A stretch of 64,000 nucleotides of DNA from Begonia masoniana (lineage: Eukaryota > Streptophyta > Magnoliopsida > Cucurbitales > Begoniaceae): positions 43,861,646 through 43,925,645 of the forward strand of contig CM039508.1 in the NCBI GenBank assembly GCA_022432975.1, given 5' to 3'. This document shows, piece after piece, positions 44,831-54,626 of this stretch. The notes under the pieces are model-generated. The model saw nothing but the letters and a program-made list of their open reading frames with translations, did not search any database and was not told the DNA's origin. Both the position numbers and the translations under genes were made by a program. Each line of letters starts with the position of its first letter. The stretch's first letter is position 1.

Positions 44831-46017
44831 TGTAAATGCAAAGATATTGCATATATATATATATAGATAATATGTTATTCCATTATTTTCTAAATTGATA
44901 ATTTATTTCTTGGTAATCTAGAAATAGTTTATTCAGATTATTGGATGACATCATATTAGCAATCATGAAGATTATGTGGAAGAGAAAAATAAGGAAACAA
45001 GAATATTAGGAAAGTTATTGAAAAAATTAAAGGCACTTGTTTTTTGAAAAACTTTATTTTGGTAAGCCGATTTGATGAAGATTTGGTGAAATCTGTTAGG
45101 CTTCAAAATAACATGAATCGTGGGATGCTTACCTAAATTTTCGGAGCCATATCAAAGAAGTTAGCGATACTTTCATAAAGTGTCACATGGTGTGTCACTC
45201 AACCGAATTTGTTAAGATTTGTTTCCCTTAACTCTTCGGTGTTATATCAAATTTGGTAACTGAACTGAATCGAAGATATGGAAGCTACCAATGATATTTA
45301 AAGCTTTCGTTTCTGTGAAAGTAGTAGACGACGGAGTTTTGATTTTCACGAGAGAAAGTTTCTTCGTTTTCCAAGTCGTCGCTTTTCTTTCACTCCCTAC
45401 GTTTCTGCGTATGGATTTGTGATTGTTTTACACACTCTACCTAGTCTGTGGATTTCATCGTTCTAATGAGTGTGTTGATTATTGCGTCCAAAGACAACTG
45501 CCTGGTGTTCCAGAAGGTGTCACAGGAGGCAATCTTTTTGTTCTTCATTGAAGCTCAGTCTCGGGAGGAGGGTGCATCCGAACTCAGGAGGAGTTCTGTT
45601 TTTAGACAAGGGGAGCTGGTCACTTTGATCGTGGGCGAGAGGATCGTGCCATAACACGGGTTCCGGGAGGAATCAATAACAAGGGGATCTTGTTGTTTTC
45701 TAGATCTCGGAAGAGGTCGATCTAAAGTCGAGGGGATCTCGCAAAAACAGTTTCCTTGAGGAAGTTAGCTAGAGGCGGTGACAAAGATAAGAGGGAGTCT
45801 TTATTTGTATAAGTCCGATTGTCTTGTAACTTTGTGAACTCAAAGAAATATTTTTATATCTGGGCGTGGCCCTGCAGACGTAGGCTGGTTGCCGAACTGC
45901 GTTACCAACCTCTTGTGTCATTTATTTTCGCATTTTTATATTGTTCATCATTGCATTAAAAATCGGTGTCACACGAGGAACCTTGTGTGACATCGCATAA
46001 CTGATCTTAATCTTTCA
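44831..46017 (+). mobile_element. Sirevirus solo LTR, antisense in env-like ORF (1187 bp)
   Basis: TGTAAATGC... to ...AATCTTTCA, the reverse complement of the LTR at 52487-53701 with divergence. TSD AAAGG flanks it. It holds a near-perfect inverted repeat at about 45962-45996. The short frame at 45448-45654 is not considered a gene. Confidence 0.92.
45962..45996. other. Inverted repeat near the Sirevirus LTR end
   Basis: CGGTGTCACACGAGG and CCTTGTGTGACATCG form arms of about 15 bp with two mismatches and a 2-base centre. The equivalent in the B LTR is at about 52510-52541. The arms contain the GACACC-type hexamer in opposed orientation. Confidence 0.8.
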
Positions 46018-47055
46018 AAAGGTATGGCCTCTAACGTATACACGCCCAAAATCAAGATGAGCAGGATTTTTGACATTTGGATCTAGGTTGCAATAAAATT
46101 CCTGAACAATCTTCCAAACAAACGGTTTCAGATCTCTAAAATTTTTCTCCAAACTCAGACTTATTAGATGATAAACTAAAGCTTCACATTGTGAGAAATC
46201 ACTTGCATGAATATTTCTCTCTGCCCAAATAGTTCTTTGTGAAAATTTTATCCAACGGCTAACATGCAAACGAGATTTAAAATCATCACTGGAAACTTTA
46301 TTAGAGAACTTACTGGCCTTGATGCTTGACTCACCCCGTTGTGAAAATTTGGATGTCTCAGAGCTTTTAGGAACAGAACCTTCATTGGTCTTTAGTCTTT
46401 TGGATTTTGGAGCAATTAATGGACTTGTTTTCGGTGGTTTTACGGCAGCTGGCTTTTGAAACTTCTCAACTGAGGGCTTAGCAGTCTTTGAGACAGTGGA
46501 TTTGGATGATTTTAGAGCAGAGGTTTTTGTGGACTTTGGAGAAGTGGCTTTTGCAAATTTCACAGCAGTGGATTTTGTAGATTTTGGAGTGGCGGACTTC
46601 GTTCGCTTGGGAGCAGCGATCCTTGAAGATTTTCGGATCGACTTTTCTGGTGATCTGTCAATGTTGTCTTCTTCATCGTTGGTATTGACTTCAAGGACGA
46701 CTTCTTGAAACCATGAACTGTCTAACGAGGATTCTTTTTCTACCCTCGGTCTTTTTCTTTTCAAAGACGACGAAGCTTTTGAATCTTTGGGTGCCTTGGG
46801 AGGCACTGAGCTTGTTTTAAACTTATCTCCGCTGGATTTTTGAAATCTTCGTTGAGCCCCTGAAGAGTCAACCTGTCGTAATGGAAAAGCTTTGGTAATT
46901 TTCGGAGTAACTCTTTCAGTAACAAAGGGTTTTACAGATGGTGAAGATGGTGAATAAATCACGATAGTCGAATTCGAACTCGGCATCTTCTCTGGAACGG
47001 GCACTGAAACATTGCCTGAAAACTGCTCATTGGAAACCTCTTCAATAATCACCAT

Positions 47056-47563
47056 TCTGGAGAGAGATAATAGAAAGCCCTAGAAGCAGATTGTAGAACT
47101 AGGAGAAGCGAGAGAAAGAGTGTTCTAGAAATTTCTTACGATTTGAAATAAATCACCCACCTTCCATAAACACCCATCAAATCACAGAAATAAAAGAAAA
47201 TCCCAGATTTTTAGTAAATGTTTCGGAAAATAAATCCAAAAATCCATCAAATTTCCATAAATCACATATATAATCTCTCATGAATCTTTGAACAATAATT
47301 CTGATCTCTGCAAGATGGGAATTAAACCCAATAGAATAATGCTGCTACAATTCTTCATCGAAAATAAACTTCCAAAATTGCATAAAAATAGTCAAAATTT
47401 TGCATGTCACATACGGTGTTGCTTAATAGAATATCATAATATCAAGAAGGATCACTTTCAGCAGAAGGTGAGCAGTACACAATAGATTGCCAAAAAAATA
47501 AAGACAAACGGCTAATGCAAGTGACGATTTTTTTTTTTTTAATAAATAAAAGCATTAACTAGC
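47056..47563. other. Sirevirus B spacer between pol and env-like ORF
   Basis: AT-rich noncoding sequence homologous to 3292-3777; poly-T run near 47529. Confidence 0.6.
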
Positions 47564-50500
47564 TTACATAACACAGAGGCCTAGAGCAGACCTCAGCTCT
47601 TCAAATCTTATACCATCCAATGCTTTGGTGAAAATATCAGCAATTTATTTTTCGGTCACCATATGCTCCAAATTAATAATTTTGTCCTCCACTAAAGATC
47701 GAATAAAATGATGACGTATGTCAATATGCTTGGTCTGTGAATGCTGAACAGAATTTTGAGAAATAGTGATAGCACTCAAATTATCATAGTAGAGGGTCAT
47801 GACACCCTGTGTGACACCATAGTCTTTCATCATTTGTTTCATCCAAAGAAGCTGCGTACAACTGCTACCTGCTACAATATATTCTGCCTCGGCAGTAGAC
47901 AGAGAAATAGAATTTTGCTTCTTGCTAAACCAAGACACCAAGTTGTGTCCAACATAAAAACATCCACCCAAAGTGTTTTTTCGATCATCAGAACTTCCTG
48001 CCCAGTCAGCATCACAATAACCCACTAGATTTGCATTAGAGTCGAATCAATACCATATATCATATTTGGTTGTTCTGCTAACATATTTGAGAATTCGCTT
48101 GACTGACACTAGGTGAGAATCCTTCGGATTTGCTTGAAAACGAGCGCATAAACCCACACTATACCAAATATCGGGTCGGCTGGCGGTTAGATATAAGAGA
48201 CTTCCAATCATACTTCTATATAAACGTGGATCAACAGAAATGCCCTTTTCATCTTTGGAGAGTTTCTCATGTGTCCCAATGGGTGTTCTACTCGGTCGTG
48301 CATTTTCAAGCTGAAATTTTTTCAATAAATTCTTTGCAGATTTGGCTTCAGAAATAAAAATACCATTCTTATCTTATTGAATTTGAAGTTCAAGAAAATA
48401 ATTGAGTTCCCTAACCATGCTCATCTCAAATTCGCCAGTCATTTGAGCTACAAATTCATCCACCATCGCCTGTGACACCGAGCCAAATACTATGTCATTA
48501 ACATAAATTTGAGCGAGTACAAACTGACATTTGTCACGGCAGACGAAAAGGGTTTTATCTACTCCCCTTCGCTCATATCCCTTGGTTAATAGATATTGTG
48601 TGAGTCGTTCATACCACGCACGAGGGGCCTGTTTAATCCCATATAACACCTTCTTCAATTTATAAACATGCTCGGGATGATGAGGGTCTTCAAAACCCTT
48701 TGGTTGAGCAACATAAACTTCTTCATTAAGAAAACCATTGAGAAAGGCACTCTTCACATCCATTTGATATAGCTTGAACCGCTTAACACGCGCAAGAGCC
48801 AATAAAAAATGAATAGATTTAAGACGAGCAACCGGAGCGAATGTTTCATCAAAATCAATACCTTCAATTTGAGAATACCCTTGAGCAACTAACCGAGCTT
48901 TGTTGCGAGTGATGTTGCCATGCTCATCGGACTTATTCTTGTAGATCCACTTAGTACCAATAACGTTCACATCGGGAGGACACGGTACTAAGTCCCAAAC
49001 TTGATTTCTGAAAAATTGACTTAGTTCTTCTTGCATAGCTTCTATCCAGTATTCATCTAGTAATGCTTCTTTCACATTCTTGGGCTCGATGGTTAATGTA
49101 AAACATGTCATTTGAATCATGTCTCGATAATTTAACATCGGCTTATCTCTGGTTCGTATACCATCATTCAGACCACCAATAATCTCATCTGTAGGATGAT
49201 TCTTCTGAACACGTGTGGATGGTTGCCTGTTGTGTGAGGTAGACACTTCTACTTCATCAACTATCTCTGTTTGATCTGTGACACCGCCTGAGACACCGTC
49301 TGTGACACCGGTTGGAACACTAGTGCCGTCATTATTGGAAATCTGGTTTCCATCTTCTTTTGGATTATAAGTTGTATCCAGAGAGTCATCTACTTGAACA
49401 TTTTCAGATTCGATGACAGTGCGAGTTCTTTTGTTGTAAACTCGATAAGCACGGCTATTGGCAGCATAACCGAGAAAGATAGCCTCATCACTCTTAGGAT
49501 CAAATTTCCCTCTGTGTTCCCTGTCATTCAACACAAAGCAGATGCTGCCAAACGGATGAAAATAATGAAGATTCGGAGTTTTACCTTTCCATATCTCATA
49601 GGGTGTCATAGAAGTCTTGCCACGGAGATACACCCGATTTATGGTATAACAAGTTGTATTCATAGCTTCAGCTCAAAATTTTTGAGGAACATCCCTTTCG
49701 CGTAACATTACTCGAGTCATCTCTTCCAATGTACGGTTCTTTCTTTCAACGATTCCATTTTGTTGAGGAGTCTTAGGTGCCGAGAATTCATGAGCAATTC
49801 CTAGTTATTTACAGAAATCTGAGAATTCAGAATTTTTAAACTCTCTCCCATGGTCACAGCGGATACAAATAATATTCATGATGACACAATCTTTTTCACG
49901 TTGGAGTCGAGCACACATTGATTTGAACAGTTCGAACGTTGCGGACTTTTCTCTAAGAAACTCCACCCATGTGTAGCGTGAGAAATCATCAACAGTAACG
50001 AAGACATACTGTTTTCCTCCAATACTTTCAACAGGCATTGGACCCATTAGATCCATGTGGAGCAATTCAAGCACACGAGTAGTTGTGGACGACTGTGACA
50101 TCGGGTGTGACACCTTGGTTTGCTTTCCAATTTGGCATGGTCCACATAATTTGTCTTCACCAAACTTTAATATAGGAATTCCACAGACAGCACTGTTTGA
50201 AATAATCTTTTCCAGCATCCTGAAATTCACATGTCCCAACTTTCTATGCCATAGAATAGTGTCCTCCATACTCGATCGAAAACAGGTAGATGAGGAAGAA
50301 ATAATATAGCAATTATCTGATGATCTAACTCCTTCAATAACACACTTGTTGTTTTGATCGGACACCACACATTTTTCACGTGTGAATTGCACATTCAGAT
50401 CTTGATCACACAGCTAGCTAATACTGATTAGATTAGATTTCAGACCATTTACCAAAAGAACATTACTCAACTTTGATAGACCTGGAACATTTAGTGTTTC

Positions 50501-52416
50501 CCTTCCAATGACATCCGTTGAGGCACCGTTGCCAAATGTAACTTTTTCCACGGTTTCGGGTATGATATCCTGCAAATATCTTTCCTCACCTATCATGTGT
50601 CTAGAACATCCGCTATCAAAATATCAAGCATTCGTTGCGGTTGCCTTTAGTGAAAGATGTGTAACATTACACTTCAATAGAAAACATTTCTAACAGTACC
50701 TAGTCTTAAATCAGCAAGATAGGTGAAGTATTGAGGTCGAATATGACCACGGCGATTGCAATAATGACACACAGAAACATATTTGTTACCTTTACTGCTT
50801 GAGGCACGATATAAGTCATAAGAATTTGATTTTATGTCAGTTCTTGGAGTTCTATTTGCAACTTGCTTTCTTTTGTAATCAAATCCCTTGGCTGACACCG
50901 GCTGTGACACTGCGCTTTCCCTTACGAATTTCATCACAGAGCGATTTTCCTTCACTGCTACAGTCTGTGAACCTGAACTTTCACCTTTGAACCCCAATCC
51001 AGACAGATTTACACTTGATTTGCCGATGTTTAGAATATCATCCAGTTTAGAAAAACTCGAATTCAGCATTTTGACATTCTTCTTCATGAGACTTATCTCA
51101 TTGGTCAGATCATTAACTTCATCCTGACTTGTTTTCAGTTTGGTCTCCAAATCAACAATCACATTTTGAAAATTATTCTTCTCGTCTTTCAAATTCTAAT
51201 CTGCATGTGTAGTTGCTAATTTACTTTGACAAGCTCGGTCCATTTTTCATTAAGAAACTTGTATTCTCCAATTAGGTCTTCTTCTGTGACTGCTTCTTCG
51301 TCTTCATCACTACTATTGGAAAAGTTGTCTGTGACACCGGGTCTAACACCACCATTTTCTTCATGTTCTGTCTTTCCAACAAGTGCCACATGGTTGCTTT
51401 GAAATTCGTCTTCCTTTTCTGACTTATCCTCACTCCAAGTTGCGTTCAGAGAATTCTTCTTTTTCTTCAAGGTATTAGCACATTCTGTTTGTATATGCCT
51501 GAAACCTTCACACTCTCTGCACTGAATGCCTTTGTTCTTGAATGGTTGATCAGACACATAATTTTCTTCCATGTGCTTCTTGTTGCTTGAAGAACCATTT
51601 TTGAAGTTAGTGACACCTTGCTTGACACCGCGAGTATTTCTTCTAAATCTCTTCATAACTCTGCTGAAATTTTTTGAAAGCAGGGCTAAAGATTCCTCCA
51701 AGTCATCTTCATTATGCTCGTTGAAGTTCTGTACCTCGGTTTTTAGAGCAACTCCTTTTGCCCTCTGTGTCTCCTCCAAGATTCATCTCGAAGGTTCTAA
51801 GAGATCCCATCAATTCTTCTAACTTCATTTTAGACACATCTTTGGCTTCTTCTATGGCAGTGACTTTATAGGCAAATCGTTGTGGTAAAGATCTCAAGGT
51901 TTTTCTTACAAGTTTTTCTTTAGAAAACATCTCACCGAGAGCAAACGCATCATTTGCTATGTCACATAGTTTGGCGTTGAACTCGCCAATAGTCTCATCT
52001 TCATGCATCTTCAGATTCTCAAATCTAGTAGTTAGCATCTGCATTTTGGACAACTTTACAGCCGATGTTCCATCATAGGTAGTTTGAAGAATCTCTCATG
52101 CCCTTATAGCTGATTCACACGTGGATATGAGTCTGAACTGAATAGGATCCACGCCATTAAATATAGCATTTAAAGCCTTTGAATTACTGTGTGCCAAAGC
52201 ATCTTCATTTATGGTCCAGTTTTCTTCGAGTTTTGGAGATGTGATACCTTCTGCATCGATATCCATAGAGTGATTCCATCATGTTAAAATAGATCTTCAG
52301 GCCTTATCGTCAATAGCTTTAATGAATGCTCTCATCATTGCCTTCCAATAAGCATAATTGCTTCCATCCAATAACGGTGGACGCATTGTAGAACCTCCTT
52401 CTTTCATAGAGTCCAT
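47564..52416 (-). pseudogene. Sirevirus B gag-pol
   Basis: Starts at the ATG at 52416 and ends at the TAA at 47564-47566. Gag (52416-51210) has zinc knuckle CRECEGFRHIQTEC (51478-51523); a second CHYC knuckle is at about 50720-50770. Integrase has an HHCC finger (about 50260-50130) and core Asp in MDLMGP, Asp in CDHGREF and Glu in VERKNR. RT lies in 49000-48374 with YVND (48494-48499) instead of YVDD; RNase H is in 48325-47564. Defects: TGA for Trp near 52297 and 52097, a frameshift near 51200, stops near 50415, 49805 and 49674, and breaks near 48374 and 48030. Enzymatically dead. Confidence 0.9.
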
Positions 52417-52470
52417 CGCACACGAACTATAATCTTTTCCCGCGGATCCCGCTTAAGAAACAAAAACGAC

Positions 52471-52486
52471 CTGCTCTTATACCAAT
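52471..52486 (-). promoter_or_regulatory. Sirevirus B primer-binding site
   Basis: ATTGGTATAAGAGCAG on the minus strand, adjacent to the 5' LTR. It resembles the tRNA-iMet complement TGGTATCAGAGC with one or two changes. Confidence 0.75.
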
Positions 52487-53701
52487 TGAAAGATTAAAGA
52501 TTAGTTATGCGATGTCACACAGGTTGTTACGTGTGACACCGATAATTAATGCAATGATGGACAATATAAATATGCGGAAATAAATGAGACAGGAGGTTGG
52601 TAACGCAATTCGGCAATCAGCCTATATCTGCAGGGCCACGCCCAGATATAAAAACATTTCACAAGTCAACAAAGTTACAAGACAATCGGACTTATACAAA
52701 TAAAGACTCCCTCTTATCTTTGTCGCCGCCTTTTCCTAACTTCCCCAATGAAACTTTTTTTGCGAGCTCCCCTCGACTTAAGATCGATCTCTCCCGAGAT
52801 CTAGAAAGCAACAAGATCCCCTTGTTGTAGATGACTCCTCCCATAATCCGTGTTATGGAAAGATCCCCTTACCCATGATCAAGAAGACAAGCTCCCCTTG
52901 TCAATAAACAGAACTCCTCCCGAATTCGAATGCAGCCTCCTCCCGAGACTGAACTTCAATGAAGAATCAGAAGATTGCCTCCTGCGACACCGTCTGGAAC
53001 ACCAGAGAGTTGCCTTCAGACGCAATAACTCAACACACTCCAATAATTGATAAAATCCTCAACATAAGAAGAGTGTGTAAAACAATCACAAACCCATACG
53101 CAGAAACGTAGGGAGTGAAAGAAAAACGACAGCTTGCAAAAAATGAAGAAACCTTCTCTCGTGAATAACCAAAATTTCGTCGTCGTTTCCATAGAAACGA
53201 ACTCTTAAATATCATTGGTAACTCCCATATCTTCGATTTAATTCAATTACCACAACAGATTTAATGCCGCAAGGAATAAAGAAACCTAATCTCATAAAAA
53301 CGGTTGTGTGACACCACATGTGACATTTTAGGAAAGTATCTTCAACAACTTGGATGTTGATCCAAAAACTTAGGAAAGCATCTCATTATTCATGTGATCT
53401 CGAAGCCTAATATTATGCACCGAATCTTTATCAAATCGGCTTGCCAAAACAAATATTACTAAAAAACAAGTGCTTTTAGATTTTTCAACAACTTTACTAA
53501 TATTCATGTTTCCTTATTTTTCTCTTTCACAAAATCTTCATGATCTTCAATATGCATCCATCAATAATCTGAATATAATATTTCTTGATTACCAAGAAAT
53601 AAATTATCACTTTGGAAAATAGTGGAATAAAATATTACCTCTATAAATATAATTTGTCAAAAAATCAATGTCAACATAATTACAATATATTTTCATTTAC
53701 A
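52487..53701 (-). repeat. Sirevirus B 5' LTR (1215 bp)
   Basis: TGAAAGATTAAAG... to ...TTTTCATTTACA on the plus strand. It matches 1-988 and, inverted, 44831-46017. It contains the phased hexamer pairs at 52986/52998 and 53310/53322. Confidence 0.92.
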
Positions 53702-54130
53702 GTATTGAATTGTGTCTTTTTATCAGTAAAAATTCTTAATGTGAAAACTGTGAATGGATAGCTGAGCAAGATAGTGAAAGGAAATTTAGAATCGTTCCTA
53801 ATGGATCAACACTTTGTACTTTTCTTGGGTATGTGGGGAAATGACAATTTGTTGGCTTCTCTGACCCATAATTATTTCTCATAATAAATAGAAATAGGGC
53901 AGTCGATCTAAAAACCCTCATTTGAGAAATGACCACAATAATCTTGAGGGTTCTGTAATTATACCATCAAAATATGATTTAATAAATGTAAAAGATGCAT
54001 CATCAGTTGAAAATGGAGTTTTGGATAGTTTACAAAATTTAGTCTTTTAAGATTTTAGTTTCTGAAATGGGATAATATTATTTGTCATATTTTTAGCTTA
54101 ATACATATTAATGCATACTTGTTAATATCA
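53702..54130. other. Host flank right of the nest
   Basis: AT-rich host sequence adjoining the Sirevirus B LTR. It may hold decayed upstream introns or exons of the ARP4-like locus that follows, but none could be recognised. Confidence 0.5.
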
Positions 54131-54626
54131 GACAATTCCTGGTATGTTGACTTTTGCTGAGACTTCATCTATGGTTCGTGGGCTGCCACACATGGTAAGC
54201 ATGGATTTTGTGTTTTTGTAACTAGCTAGTTGTAAGGTTTTAGCTTGGGTCATAATGATTGGTAATGATTCGATGTGATGTCATTATTGTCTTAACCGTA
54301 GATAATTATTTTTTCTTATTTCTATAGGTTATAGAAAGCATAAACAAGTGTGATGAAGACAACTTTTCAGTAATATAGGTTATAAATAAATACTAGTTTA
54401 GAAAACACAGAGATGGTAAATAAGTTGTGTGAATTGGAGGTTGCATATTGGCTTCCCTTTGGTTCATTTCAGCAAATGTGGTTCTCCAAATCTGAGTTAG
54501 TATACGCTCTATATCATATTTGCTTTGATATGATTTGAGTAGATTTTGGAATTTTGAATCGTGTTAGCATTACAGGTACGAAGAACACGAGGGCGGGCGT
54601 CCTATGTTCAAAGAAAGTGCCCTTAG
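54131..54626 (+). pseudogene. Actin-related protein 4-like 3' gene remnant
   Basis: Four exon-like pieces read as the C-terminus of plant ARP4, a nuclear actin-like subunit of chromatin-remodelling and histone-acetyltransferase complexes. 54131-54194 encodes QTIPGM...VRGLPHM and is followed by a GT donor; 54328 onward encodes VIESINKCDED after an AG acceptor; 54430-54496 encodes IGGCILASL then, with a shifted frame, FQQMWFSKSE; 54576-54626 encodes YEEH then, shifted, ASYVQRKCP and a TAG at 54624-54626. Part of the third block is deleted, a stop occurs near 54380 and one-base shifts are present, so it is a pseudogene. Kept introns mean it is not a retrocopy. The 5' part may have been lost or displaced by the adjacent Sirevirus insertion. 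Confidence 0.82.

Larger units (their letters stand above)
44435..47055 (-). pseudogene. Envelope-like ORF of Sirevirus B, split by solo LTR
   Basis: Starts at the ATG at 47055. A basic Ser/Lys/Pro-rich N-terminal region (to about 46350) is followed by a globular region containing EFYCN (about 46090). It is open to the solo LTR at 46018 and continues beyond it at 44830-44435, where the HGTGMNKAMTVLL and LLFPSLIYG blocks are seen, before being cut by the fusion. Its N-terminal segment is better preserved than in A. Same family as the A copy and, by block order, the Athila third ORF. Role unknown. Confidence 0.8.
44435..53701 (-). mobile_element. Sirevirus B (Copia), 3' end deleted
   Basis: Minus-strand Sirevirus with 5' LTR (52487-53701), PBS, gag-pol (52416-47564), spacer and an envelope-like ORF cut at the fusion junction with A. 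It has no 3' LTR of its own. A solo LTR of the same family is inserted antisense in the envelope-like ORF. Right flank after the LTR is GTATT. Confidence 0.9.

Noticed and set aside
1..53701. Two independent complete Sireviruses
   Set aside because: Only one 5' LTR and one 3' LTR are present and the elements join inside coding sequence at about 44434.
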